A DNA stretch of 64,000 nucleotides from JADJOY01 sp046331705 [NCBI: bacterium] (GTDB lineage Bacteria > JADJOY01), in NCBI GenBank assembly GCA_046331705.1, contig JAXLQJ010000026.1:36884-100883 (forward strand), given 5' to 3'. Position 1 is the stretch's first letter. Every line of letters starts with the position of its first letter. The notes beneath the pieces were generated by a model. It ran no database searches and had not been told where the DNA came from. It was given only the letters and a program-made list of their open reading frames with translations. The translations under genes were made by a program, and so were the position numbers. This document shows positions 52,993 through 61,601 of the stretch, piece after piece.

Positions 52993-55563
52993 GTGAGCGT
53001 TCGCATCTCGACTCCTCGCGCGGTCTGCACGATCGCGTCGGCCAACTATCTGGCGCAAGTGCGGACCCTCGCCGCGTCGCTGCGCGCGGTCCATCCCGAG
53101 CTACCGCTCTTCGTGCTGCTCTGCGATCGAGTCGCGGACCGGGTGGATGCGAGCGCCGAGAGCTTCGAGCTCACGCTCGCCGAGGAGCTGCCGAACCTGC
53201 CCGCGGTGGCGCCGCTCTTCTTCAAGTACGACGTCCTCGAGCTCAACACCGCGCTCAAGCCGTTCTTCCTCGAGCACCTCCTCGAGCGGCACGGCATCGA
53301 ACGCCTGCTCTTCCTCGACCCGGATTGCTGGGTCACGGGACCGCTGACGGGTGCGTTCGACGCGCTCGACGGCTGCTCGATCGCCCTCACGCCGCACCTG
53401 CTGGAACCGATCCGCGATCGCGCCCGCCCCTCGGAGCTCGACATCCTGCGGGCCGGTGTCTTCAACCTGGGATTCCTCGGGCTGCGCGCCGGCGCGAGCG
53501 CGACCACGCTGCTCGGCTGGTGGAAGGCGCGGCTCTACGAGCGCGGCGAGATGTCTCCCGAGCGCGGGGTGCACGTCGATCAGCGGTGGATGGACCTCGC
53601 GCCCCAGTTCTTCCCAGGCACGCGCGCGCTCGACGACCCCGCGCTCAACGTCGGCTACTGGAACCTGCACGAGCGCGCCGGCCGTCTGCACCAGCGCGAT
53701 GGACGCTGGATGATGGGCGAGGCACCGCTCGCGTTCTTCCACTTCAGCGGCTTCGATCCCCGCGATCCCGGCTGCGTATCGCGCTATCAGGATCGCCATC
53801 GGCTCGCCGACCTGCCTGCGCTCGCGCCGCTCTTCCTGGGCTACGCACGAGCGCTGCGCGAGCACGGCTGGGAACGATGTCAGGCGCTCCCCTACGCGTA
53901 TCGCGACTTCGACCGCGGCATCCGAATCCCGCCCGCCGCGCGCCGCGCCTATCGCGAGCTGGGCGAAGCCGCGGCACGCTTCGGAGATCCCTTTCGCACC
54001 ACCGGCGGGCACGGCTTCTTCGCCTGGCTCACCGAGGTCGTGACCGATGCGGCCGCCGACGACGCACCCGGCTTGACTCGCCTTCATCTCACGATCTGGC
54101 AGGGCCGCCCCGATCTGCAGCGGATCTTCCCGCGCCCCTGGTCCGACGACCGCCGCGCGTTCGCACGCTGGCTCTGCGAGCGCGCCGAGCAGGAATGCGA
54201 TCTGGATCCGCTGCTGTTGCCGCGCCGCTCCCGGGAATCCCCGAGCCCGGGCGGCGCGTCCGCGCAACGCGCCCGCCGCGCCGTCGCTCGCACCGTGCTG
54301 CGCTTCGGCGCTCCACTCGAAAGCCGGATCGTCGAGACGCTGGGGCGCCGTTCGGTGGCGCTCGAGCGGGCCCGTGCCTGGAAGCGCCGCATCGAGAGCG
54401 AGACCACGCCAGCGGACGTCGACGCCGCCCACCGGGCACCGCGCGCGCGCCGCGGCGTCGTGACTCCGCTCGGCTTCGGCGTGAACGCGCTCGGCGAGGG
54501 CGACGAGCCGTTCCGTGTCGCCGGATGGGTCACGGCTTCCGCCGCCGCGCTCGCAGCGGCCGGAGTCCCCCACACGGTGGTGGATGTCACCCGCGGGAAG
54601 GCCGTCTGCGAGGAGCGCTTCGGCATCAACCTCGTCCACGCCGATCCCGCGGGGGTCGCGGCGCTGCGGACACGGCTCGGCCCCGGATTCTTCCTCGGAC
54701 GACGCAACATCGGCCTGTGGACGTGGGAGGTGGCGCCCTTCCCCGAATGCTGGCCCGACGCCCATCGCTCGTTCGACGAGATCTGGGTAGGGAGCCGCCA
54801 CGCGCAGTCGCTGCTGTCCCGAGCGCTGCCGATCCCGGTGGTGCACGTCCCGCCGCCGCTCTACGTGGCCACCCACGTGGATTCGAGCGGCGCGCGCGCC
54901 CGATTCGGCATCCCGGAGGGCGCCTTCGCGTACCTGAGCTGTTTCGAGGCGGGCGCCGGCTTCGAGCGGCGCAACCCGATCGGCGCCGTGCACGCTTTTC
55001 AGCAAGCGTTTCGCGGGGGCGAAGCGGCGGCGCTGGTCCTCGTCACCGACGCGTCCGAGGACGGCGCCGCGAATCTCGCGGCGTTACGCGAGGCGATCGC
55101 GGACGACTCGCGCATCGTGCTGATCGATCGACGCCTCGCGCGCGAGGAGATGCTCGGCCTCTGCGCCGCCTGCGACGCCTTCCTCTCGCTGCACCGCGCG
55201 GTCGGGCTCGGCCGCTCCATGGCCGAAGCGCTCTCGTTCGGTAAGCCTGTGATCGCCACGGGCTACTCGGGCAACCTCGACTTCATGACGCCGAGCAACT
55301 CGTTCCTGATCGTGAACGAAGAGGTGACGCTCGGCGAGCCGCGCGGCGCGTTCGGCGCCGGAAGTCGCTGGGCCGAGCCCGACCTCGCCCACGCCGCCGA
55401 GCTGGCGCGCATGGTGTTTCGTTACCGGGATCTCGGCGCCGCGCGGGGTGCGCGCGGAGCCCGGGATCTCGCCGCGCGCCACGGTGCCTCGGACTGCGGC
55501 CGCGCCATGCTCGACCGCCTGCACCGGCTCGCTCCCGATCTGGTGGTCACGGAGCGCGAATGA
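52993..55563 (+). CDS. Two-domain glycosyltransferase (GT-A-like N terminus, GT4-like C terminus)
   Basis: An 856-residue protein. Residues about 8-330 form a GT8-like domain: TIASANYLAQVRTL, FFKYDVLELNTALKPFFLEHLL, LLFLDPDCWV (the DxD metal motif) and NLGFLGLRAG. A middle helical part (330-500) joins a GT4-like domain with GFGVNALGEGDEPFR, NIGLWTWEVAPFPECW, FDEIWVGSRHAQ and, near the end, LHRAVGLGRSMAEALSFGKPVIATGYSGN. It likely makes surface polysaccharide, adding two sugars. GTG at 52993 lies beside the divergent cytochrome gene. The last four bases overlap the next start (ATGA). Confidence 0.88.
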   Translation: MSVRISTPRAVCTIASANYLAQVRTLAASLRAVHPELPLFVLLCDRVADRVDASAESFELTLAEELPNLPAVAPLFFKYDVLELNTALKPFFLEHLLERHGIERLLFLDPDCWVTGPLTGAFDALDGCSIALTPHLLEPIRDRARPSELDILRAGVFNLGFLGLRAGASATTLLGWWKARLYERGEMSPERGVHVDQRWMDLAPQFFPGTRALDDPALNVGYWNLHERAGRLHQRDGRWMMGEAPLAFFHFSGFDPRDPGCVSRYQDRHRLADLPALAPLFLGYARALREHGWERCQALPYAYRDFDRGIRIPPAARRAYRELGEAAARFGDPFRTTGGHGFFAWLTEVVTDAAADDAPGLTRLHLTIWQGRPDLQRIFPRPWSDDRRAFARWLCERAEQECDLDPLLLPRRSRESPSPGGASAQRARRAVARTVLRFGAPLESRIVETLGRRSVALERARAWKRRIESETTPADVDAAHRAPRARRGVVTPLGFGVNALGEGDEPFRVAGWVTASAAALAAAGVPHTVVDVTRGKAVCEERFGINLVHADPAGVAALRTRLGPGFFLGRRNIGLWTWEVAPFPECWPDAHRSFDEIWVGSRHAQSLLSRALPIPVVHVPPPLYVATHVDSSGARARFGIPEGAFAYLSCFEAGAGFERRNPIGAVHAFQQAFRGGEAAALVLVTDASEDGAANLAALREAIADDSRIVLIDRRLAREEMLGLCAACDAFLSLHRAVGLGRSMAEALSFGKPVIATGYSGNLDFMTPSNSFLIVNEEVTLGEPRGAFGAGSRWAEPDLAHAAELARMVFRYRDLGAARGARGARDLAARHGASDCGRAMLDRLHRLAPDLVVTERE

Positions 55564-57467
55564 GCGACGTCGCCGATCGGCTCGCCTCCTTCGGCAAGCA
55601 GCTCTCGGCGCCGCTCGAGGTGTTCCGGCGCATCGAGCCGGGCATGAGCATCTTCCTGAGCACCGACCCGGGCGAGCCGCGCACGCTGGTGCGTCACCTG
55701 CTTCGCTCGGACCTGGGCAACCTGCGCGATCTGGAGCTGATCCACATCGTCAGCCTGGGCGACGTCCTCACCCTGCAATCCCTGGAGGAGAGCCGCTTTC
55801 GGCTCAAGACGTTCTTCGCCAGCTCGCTCGCGAACGACGCGCTCACGCAAGGCCGGATCGACTTCATCCCCGCGGCCTTCTCGACCATTCCGTCGCTCAT
55901 CCAGAGCGGCGCGGTGCGCGTGGACGTCGCTTTCGTGCAGATCTCGCCACCCGACGACAGCGGCTACGCGAGCTTCGGCGTGGTCGTGGATGCGGCGCGC
56001 GCCGCCATCGAACGCGCCTCGCTGGTGGTGGCGGAGGTCAACCCGCAAGCGCCGCGCACGCTGGGCGACTCGTTCATCCACGTGAGCGAGATCGACCATT
56101 TCGTCGAGGCGGAGATCCGTCCCTTCTACTTCTTTCGCTGGGAGCAGGACGAGACGTTCGACAAGGTCGCGCGGAACGTGGCGACGCTGATCGAGGACGG
56201 CAGCTGCCTCGGCTGGTCGATCGGCCCGATGTTCGACGCTCTCGGCCGCCACCTCACGGGCAAGCGCGACCTCGGCCTGCATTCGCTGATGCTCACCGAC
56301 GCGGTCATGGACCTGATCAAGAGCGGCGCGGTCACCAACCGCCGCAAGCGTCTGTTCCGCGGCAAGACCGTGGCGTCGTGGGTGCTGGGCGCCGCGGAGC
56401 TGCACGCCTGGCTCGATCGCAACCCGCTGATCGAGATGCAGGGCATCGACGTCACCGCCTCGCCCGAGATCATCGGCCAGCTCGACCGCTTCGTCGCGGC
56501 GGTGCAGACCCGCAAGGTCGATCTGACGGGACGCGTGGCGCTGCACACCGGCAAGGGCAACGTCGCGGCGGGGCCGAGCGAGGTCATCGAGCAGCTGGTG
56601 GGCGCGCGGCTCTCGAAGGGCGGGAAGACCCTGGCGGCGCTGCCGAGTCGCAACCGCTCGGGCCAGAGCAACATCGTGCTCTCCACGGACGGCTTGCCGA
56701 ACGCGATCCCCAATCGCGAGTCCTTCGACTTCGTGGTGACCGACTACGGCGCGGCCTACCTGGCGGGACGGACCCTGCGGGAACGTGCGCAGGCGCTCAT
56801 CGACATCGCCCATCCCGACGATCGCGCCGGCTTGGTGAGCGCCGCGAAGGACGCAGGAATCCTCTACCGGGACCAGATCTTCTTCGCCGACTCCGGACGG
56901 CTCTATCCCGCCGAGGTGGCCACCACGCGCACCTTCAAGGACGGCGTCGAGGTGCGCTTCCGCGCCATCAAGCCCTCCGACGAAGAGGAGATGCGACGGC
57001 TCTTCTATCGGTTCTCCGACGAAGCGGTGTATTACCGGTACTTCAGCCGGCTCAAGACGATGCCGCACACGAAGATGCAGGCCTACACGACCGTGGACTA
57101 CCGGACCACGATGTCGATCGTGGCCGTGGTCGGCGAGCCGGGCGCCGATCACCTGATCGGCGAAGCACGCTACGTCCAGCTGCCTGGCAGCAAGTACGCC
57201 GACTTCGCGCTGATCGTCGACGACGCCTACCAGGGCAAGGGAATCGCGAGCTTCATGTTCCTGTACCTGATCCAGCTCGCGAAGGAGCGCGGCCTCGAGG
57301 GCTTGAGCGCCAGCGTGCTCGCGACGAACAAGCGGGTGCTGCGCATCCTCGAGAAATCGCCGCACCCCATCCAGGCGCGGGTCGACAGCGGCGTCTACGA
57401 GCTGATCATCCCCTTCGACCGCGCCGCCTCGGCCACCGGATCGAAGCTCGTCTTCACCCGACCATGA
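55560..57467 (+). CDS. Acetyl-CoA hydrolase/transferase family protein fused to GNAT acetyltransferase
   Basis: A 635-residue bifunctional protein. Residues about 1-430 are a CoA-transferase family I / acetyl-CoA hydrolase domain (VDVAFVQISPPDDSGYASFG, EVNPQAPRTLGDSFIHVSEIDH, GIGGQVD-type region replaced by GLPNAIPNRESFDF), and residues about 465-635 a GNAT domain (VRFRAIKPSDEEEMRRLFYRFSDEAVYYRYF, VDDAYQGKGIASFMF). This fusion is known in many deltaproteobacteria and may control acetyl-CoA flux or protein acetylation. ATG overlaps the glycosyltransferase stop, and its stop overlaps the next gene (ATGA), so all three are coupled. Confidence 0.88.
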   Translation: MSDVADRLASFGKQLSAPLEVFRRIEPGMSIFLSTDPGEPRTLVRHLLRSDLGNLRDLELIHIVSLGDVLTLQSLEESRFRLKTFFASSLANDALTQGRIDFIPAAFSTIPSLIQSGAVRVDVAFVQISPPDDSGYASFGVVVDAARAAIERASLVVAEVNPQAPRTLGDSFIHVSEIDHFVEAEIRPFYFFRWEQDETFDKVARNVATLIEDGSCLGWSIGPMFDALGRHLTGKRDLGLHSLMLTDAVMDLIKSGAVTNRRKRLFRGKTVASWVLGAAELHAWLDRNPLIEMQGIDVTASPEIIGQLDRFVAAVQTRKVDLTGRVALHTGKGNVAAGPSEVIEQLVGARLSKGGKTLAALPSRNRSGQSNIVLSTDGLPNAIPNRESFDFVVTDYGAAYLAGRTLRERAQALIDIAHPDDRAGLVSAAKDAGILYRDQIFFADSGRLYPAEVATTRTFKDGVEVRFRAIKPSDEEEMRRLFYRFSDEAVYYRYFSRLKTMPHTKMQAYTTVDYRTTMSIVAVVGEPGADHLIGEARYVQLPGSKYADFALIVDDAYQGKGIASFMFLYLIQLAKERGLEGLSASVLATNKRVLRILEKSPHPIQARVDSGVYELIIPFDRAASATGSKLVFTRP

Positions 57468-58123
57468 GCGCCGCGCCGCGATCCCCGCTGCGATCGGCGC
57501 TCGCCGCCGCTCGCGCGCTGAGCCTCGGCCTGCTCGCGGCGTGCGCGTCGGCCGAGAGCGGTCCCGCGCCGCGCTCCGCCTCCGTGGCCGCCGCGGCACC
57601 GAACCCGTCCGTCACCGCGCAAGACTTGGTCCAGACCGCGAATCGGCTGCTCGACAAGCTGCTCGTCGACCTCAAGACGCGCCTGACGGATGCGATGAGC
57701 ACGGGCGGCCCAGCGGCGGCCATCGAGGTCTGTGCAACCGAGGCCCAACGCATCACCTCGGCCGTCCCGGAGATCGCCGCGGCGGGAATGGAAGCGAAGG
57801 TCGGACGCTCGAGCCTCAAGCTCCGCAACCCGGCGAACCGCGCGCCGGATTGGGTCCAGCGCTGGCTGGACGTGCAAGGCGAGCGACCCGCGGAGGGCGT
57901 CAAGGGGGCGTCTGCCGTCGTCACCTTGGGCGGCAAGCGAATCGCGCGCGTGCTGAGGCCGATCCCCATCCAGGGCATGTGCCTCACGTGTCACGGCCCC
58001 ACGTTGATGATCCCCGCCGACGTCCAGGCCGTCCTGAAGTCGCGCTACCCGGACGACCAGGCGACCGGTTACGCGCTCGGCGCGCTGCGCGGCGTGGCCT
58101 GGGCCGAAGTCCGCGCGGACTGA
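57464..58123 (+). CDS. DUF3365 c-type haem lipoprotein
   Basis: A 219-residue protein with a lipobox at LAAC (about residues 23-26), then a DUF3365 (Tll0287-like) sensor domain: LKTRLTDAMSTGGPAAAIEVC, SSLKLRNPANRAPDWVQRWL, and the haem motif CLTCH preceded by IQGM. Tll0287-like proteins bind one c-type haem in the periplasm and may sense redox or gas ligands. Overlap by ATGA with the acetyl-CoA gene is clear, but a functional link is not evident. Confidence 0.82.
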   Translation: MSAAPRSPLRSALAAARALSLGLLAACASAESGPAPRSASVAAAAPNPSVTAQDLVQTANRLLDKLLVDLKTRLTDAMSTGGPAAAIEVCATEAQRITSAVPEIAAAGMEAKVGRSSLKLRNPANRAPDWVQRWLDVQGERPAEGVKGASAVVTLGGKRIARVLRPIPIQGMCLTCHGPTLMIPADVQAVLKSRYPDDQATGYALGALRGVAWAEVRAD

Positions 58124-58157
58124 GCCCGAGCCCGAGACCGGACCGCGCTGGCCGACG

Positions 58158-58646
58158 TCAACGCGGCAGCGTCTTCGCCACGTCCACGAGCTGATCGAGC
58201 GCCTTGCCCCAGCCCGCGTGGAAGCCCATCTCGGTGTGCTTCTGACACGTCTCTTCGTCTCCGTGGATGGCGATGGCGGTGTACTTCGTCCCCTTGCCGT
58301 GCGGCTCGAGCGCGACGATCGCCGTGAAGAAAGGCGATTTGGCGGGCCGATAGCCCGGCGTGAGCGCGTCGGTGAACACCAGGCGCCGGTTCTCGACGAC
58401 CTCGAGGTAGCAGCCGACGTTGTCGAACTCCTGCCCCTCGGGCCCTCGCATCACCGTGCGAAAGATCCCGCCCGGGCGCAGGTCGATCTCGCAATCGACC
58501 GTGACCCAAGGCGCCGGCGTGAACCACTTCTTCAGGTGCTCGGGCACCGTCCACGCCATCCACACCAGCTCGGGCGGTACGTCGACCACGCGTTCCAGGA
58601 CGAGATCGAGCTTCGGATCGGGTACGTACAGGTGGGCAGGGCTCAT
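58158..58646 (-). CDS. SRPBCC / AHSA1-type protein
   Basis: A 162-residue START-like protein of the AHSA1 group: [29 protein letters not shown] near the start, [17 protein letters not shown] in the middle and a C-terminal helix [15 protein letters not shown]. These bind hydrophobic ligands or act with Hsp90 relatives. The classical bacterial arrangement with an ArsR regulator upstream is present: its ATG (58646) overlaps the ArsR stop by four bases (ATGA). Confidence 0.85.
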   Translation of the reverse strand: MSPAHLYVPDPKLDLVLERVVDVPPELVWMAWTVPEHLKKWFTPAPWVTVDCEIDLRPGGIFRTVMRGPEGQEFDNVGCYLEVVENRRLVFTDALTPGYRPAKSPFFTAIVALEPHGKGTKYTAIAIHGDEETCQKHTEMGFHAGWGKALDQLVDVAKTLPR

Positions 58647-58981
58647 TTTCGTTTCTCCTCGAGCTCGTAGAGGTAGCGATCGAGCTGATCGAGACGGCGC
58701 TCCCACGTGGTGCGCTGCCTGACCATCCAGGTTTCGGCGATTTTCAAAGGCTGCGGCGCGAGCCGGTAGGTGCGTACCCGTCCGGCCTTGGTGGAACGGA
58801 CCAAGCCGCATCCTTCCAGCACGTCGAGGTGCTGGGAGAAGGACGGCAGCCGCATGTCGAACGGCCGCGCCAGCTCGGTCATGGGCGCGGGGCCGCGGCT
58901 CAGCCGCTCCAGCACCGCGCGTCGGGTGGGGTCGGCGAGCGCCTTGAACACGCGATCGAGCGCGACGGCATGATTAGGCAT
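58643..58981 (-). CDS. ArsR family transcriptional regulator
   Basis: A 112-residue winged-helix regulator: [32 protein letters not shown], then [29 protein letters not shown] as recognition helix and wing. No CxC metal site of ArsR/SmtB, so it probably senses something other than metals, as in regulators paired with SRPBCC proteins. ATG at 58981 is chosen; ATG at 58993 is four codons earlier. A half-site array (58974-59014) covers the start region. Confidence 0.88.
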   Translation of the reverse strand: MPNHAVALDRVFKALADPTRRAVLERLSRGPAPMTELARPFDMRLPSFSQHLDVLEGCGLVRSTKAGRVRTYRLAPQPLKIAETWMVRQRTTWERRLDQLDRYLYELEEKRK

Positions 58982-59014
58982 CGACCTAACCATACCCCCG
59001 TCAATCGGTTAGGT
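58974..59014 (-). promoter_or_regulatory. Putative ArsR operator with three half-sites
   Basis: TTAGG (58974-58978) and CCTAA (58985-58989) form a 16-base inverted repeat around the ArsR start, and a third half-site, GGTTAGGT (59007-59014), lies 18 bases further upstream. Placement suits autoregulation. Confidence 0.45.
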
Positions 59015-59106
59015 CAACACCTTTGTATCGAGGGCCGTCGGCGTTGCCCGCGGGCCCCGCTCGCCCCGGCATTCGCCGCGCCCGTCGGCGGCGATTGCGC
59101 GAACTA

Positions 59107-59130
59107 GAGCAATACTCTAGAGTGATGCTC
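59107..59130. promoter_or_regulatory. Putative TetR operator
   Basis: A 24-base near-palindrome: GAGCAATACTCT (59107-59118) and AGAGTGATGCTC (59119-59130) match at ten of twelve positions. It ends two bases before the ATG of the TetR gene, so it covers its ribosome site and the likely promoter. Confidence 0.6.
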
Positions 59131-59132
59131 CA

Positions 59133-59753
59133 ATGAACGAAACGCGGACCCGAATCGTCGCCGAGGCCACTCGCCAGCTCACCCGGCGGGGCTATGCGGC
59201 GTTCACCGTCGCCGCGGTGCGCGATGCTCTCGGTCTGTCGAGCGGCAGCATGTTCCACGCGTTCGCGTCGAAGCCCGCGCTCGCGGCTGCCGTGTACGTC
59301 GCGGGGATGGCGGCCTATCAACGCGCGGCAACCGCGGCGATCGGCCCCGCGAGCGAGCCGGCGGCGGCGATTCGATCCTGGGTGGCGGTACACCTCGACT
59401 GGATCGAGGCGAATCGCGACCTGGCGCGCTACCTGTTCTCGACCCTCCCGGACGAGGTGATGGCCGAGGCCGCCGCGCCGCTCGCCGCCCACAACGACGC
59501 CTTCTACACGGCGCTCACCGGGCTCTTCGATCGCGCTCGAGACGCCGGGCTCGTGGGCGCGCTGCCGCGACCGGTGGCACAGGCGCTCTGCATCGGACCC
59601 GCGCACGAGTACGGACGTCAATGGACACGCGGCGCCGCGACGGTCGCGCCGCACGAGCTGATCCCCACGTTTCAGGACGCAGCGCTGGCCGCTCTCGCCG
59701 CCACGGTTCCACCGCGGCGACGAGCGACGGCAGGAAAGGAGCGCCGCACGTGA
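59133..59753 (+). CDS. TetR/AcrR family transcriptional regulator
   Basis: A 206-residue regulator. The N-terminal DNA-binding domain has RIVAEATRQLTRRGYAAFTVAAVRDALGLSSGSMFHAFASK, the standard helix-turn-helix pattern; the C-terminal ligand domain is helical. It overlaps the crotonase gene by GTGA, indicating that it regulates itself and that gene. A palindrome covers its start. Confidence 0.92.
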   Translation: MNETRTRIVAEATRQLTRRGYAAFTVAAVRDALGLSSGSMFHAFASKPALAAAVYVAGMAAYQRAATAAIGPASEPAAAIRSWVAVHLDWIEANRDLARYLFSTLPDEVMAEAAAPLAAHNDAFYTALTGLFDRARDAGLVGALPRPVAQALCIGPAHEYGRQWTRGAATVAPHELIPTFQDAALAALAATVPPRRRATAGKERRT

Positions 59754-60442
59754 GCCCCACCACGCCCGTTCGTTACGAACTCGCCGACGGCATCGCCGCG
59801 ATCACGATGGACGACGGCAAGGCCAACCTCATGACCGAGACCATGATCGCGGCGTTGCACGAGGCCCTCGACCACGCGCGAGCGGACGATGCCGTGGTGC
59901 TCCTGACCGGACGCGAGCGCACGTTCTCGGGCGGCTACGACCGCGGGATGTTCGGCCGCTCGCCCGAAGAGGTGATGCGCACGCTCCGCGCGGGCGCCGA
60001 GCTGGTCTGGCGCCTGTTCGGCTTCCCGCGCCCGGTGGTCGCCGCGTGCAACGGCCACGCGGTGGCCCAGGGCGGCTTCTTGCTGCTCGCGACCGACGTT
60101 CGCATCGGCGCGGCCGGCAACTTCAAGATCGGGCTCAACGAGGTCGCGATCGGTCTCACCATGCCGCAGTACGGGATCGAGATCGCTCGCGCGCGTCTCG
60201 CGACGCCGTGGCTTCACCACGCGACCCTGACCGGCACGCTCTACCCGCCCGAGCAAGCGCTGGCGGCGGGCTTTCTCGACCGCACCGTCGAGCCCGCCGA
60301 GCTCGCCGCCGCCGCCCGCGAGGAGGCGATGCGCCTCGCGCTCGTCGATCGCAGCGCCCACGCCGGCACCAAGCAGCGTGTGCGCGGCCCGGCGCTCGCC
60401 GCGCTGCGGGACGCGATCGACCACGAGCTCCGCGCCGTCTGA
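59750..60442 (+). CDS. Enoyl-CoA hydratase/isomerase (crotonase) family protein
   Basis: A 230-residue crotonase. FSGGYDRGMF (about 62-71) and CNGHAVAQGGFLLL (about 99-112) are the oxyanion-hole segments; NEVAIGLTMPQY holds a Glu at the usual catalytic position. It likely hydrates or isomerises an enoyl-CoA. GTG start at 59750 overlaps the TetR stop by four bases; the gene ends six bases from the convergent AraC gene. Confidence 0.88.
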   Translation: MSPTTPVRYELADGIAAITMDDGKANLMTETMIAALHEALDHARADDAVVLLTGRERTFSGGYDRGMFGRSPEEVMRTLRAGAELVWRLFGFPRPVVAACNGHAVAQGGFLLLATDVRIGAAGNFKIGLNEVAIGLTMPQYGIEIARARLATPWLHHATLTGTLYPPEQALAAGFLDRTVEPAELAAAAREEAMRLALVDRSAHAGTKQRVRGPALAALRDAIDHELRAV

Positions 60443-60448
60443 GCCGCG

Positions 60449-61432
60449 TCACCGCGCGACGCGTGGCGGGTGAAGTGGGCTCGCACCACCCTGACGCACG
60501 CGTCGCCAGGCCGCGGGCGCGAGCCCCGTCTCGCGCTTGAACGCACGGCTGAAGGCCGCCTCCGACTCGTACCCCACTTGCTCGGCGATGGCCGCGACCT
60601 TCGCGGTCCCGCGGGCGAGCTGCTCGGCGGCGAGCTGGAGCCGCCAGCGGGTGAGGTAGAGCATCGGCGGCACGCCCACCAGCGCGGAGAACCGCTCCGC
60701 GAGCACCGTGCGCGACGAGGCGATCGCGCGCGCCAGGTCGGGCAACGTCCACGGATGCGCCGGCCGCTCGTGAAGCTGGGCGAGCGCCGGCCCGGCGACG
60801 TCGTCCTTCAATGCCGCGAGCCACCCCGATTGGCGCGGGGGCAAGTGCTCGAGGTGGTGCCTCACGACCTCGATGAACATGAGCTCGGCCATGCGCGTGA
60901 GGATGGTCTCGCTGCCGGGGCGGGCCTTGCGCGACTCCGCCACCACCTGCGCCGGGAACTGCGATAGCCAGCCGCCGTCGAAGCCGGACACGAGCATATG
61001 TCGTGGCAACGACGCGAGCAGCGGATTGTAGGGGCGCGCGTCGCAGCCCAAGAAGCCGCACACGAAGGTCGTCTCGCGCACCGGACCCGCCCCGAGCTCC
61101 ACCGTGCTCGGGTAGCGCGCCGGCGAGGCCTCGTCCCGTCCGGCCCCCAATCGAAAGCCGTCGGCGCTCGACATGCAATGCGGGTCGCCGTGCGGAAACA
61201 CGATCGCGTCGCCCGGTCGCATCGCCACCTGCCGCTCCCCCTCGAGCCCGGCCCAGCAGCTCCCCGAAAGCAGGATGTGGTACGCGATCAGATGCTCCGC
61301 GTGCGGCAGGACGCGCGGCACCAGCTCGCGCGCCGCCACCGCGGAGACCGACCACGGCGCGGCCGCCTCCACCAGGTAGAAGAACGCGCCGTCGAGGCGC
61401 ACGGCGCGCAGCACGTCGGAGAGCGGATCCAT
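60449..61432 (-). CDS. AraC family transcriptional regulator with cupin domain
   Basis: A 327-residue regulator. Residues about 1-190 are a cupin-like ligand domain (HLIAYHILLSGSCWAGLEG, MRPGDAIVFPHGDPHCM). The C-terminal HTH_18 pair has WTLPDLARAIASSRTVLAERFSALVGVPPMLYLTRWRL and VAAIAEQVGYESEAAFSRAFKRETG. ATG at 61432 has GAGG ten bases upstream. Divergent from the methyltransferase gene, with tandem repeats between. Confidence 0.9.
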   Translation of the reverse strand: MDPLSDVLRAVRLDGAFFYLVEAAAPWSVSAVAARELVPRVLPHAEHLIAYHILLSGSCWAGLEGERQVAMRPGDAIVFPHGDPHCMSSADGFRLGAGRDEASPARYPSTVELGAGPVRETTFVCGFLGCDARPYNPLLASLPRHMLVSGFDGGWLSQFPAQVVAESRKARPGSETILTRMAELMFIEVVRHHLEHLPPRQSGWLAALKDDVAGPALAQLHERPAHPWTLPDLARAIASSRTVLAERFSALVGVPPMLYLTRWRLQLAAEQLARGTAKVAAIAEQVGYESEAAFSRAFKRETGLAPAAWRRVRQGGASPLHPPRVAR

Positions 61433-61472
61433 CGGCGCACATCCTCGGGCGGGAGCGCCCGGATGCGCAACC

Positions 61473-61498
61473 GATGCGGACGCGCGATGCGGACGCGC
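61473..61498. repeat. Tandem 13-bp repeats, candidate AraC-type operator
   Basis: CGATGCGGACGCG occurs twice back to back (61473-61485, 61486-61498), followed by a degenerate third copy ending near 61520 (ACGCGGACGCTCG). It is in the divergent region between the AraC gene and the methyltransferase, and AraC proteins often bind direct repeats. Confidence 0.5.
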
Positions 61499-61601
61499 GA
61501 TCAACAAACGCGGACGCTCGGTCATTCACCGTGGGACCCGGCGTCGGTACCTTGCGCGCCGTTCGACGCACTTTCGCCTCGACCACACGAAGGGAGATCC
61601 C

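Noticed and set aside
61473-61520. CRISPR array
   Set aside because: Only two exact 13-bp units with no spacers; a regulatory direct repeat is far more likely.
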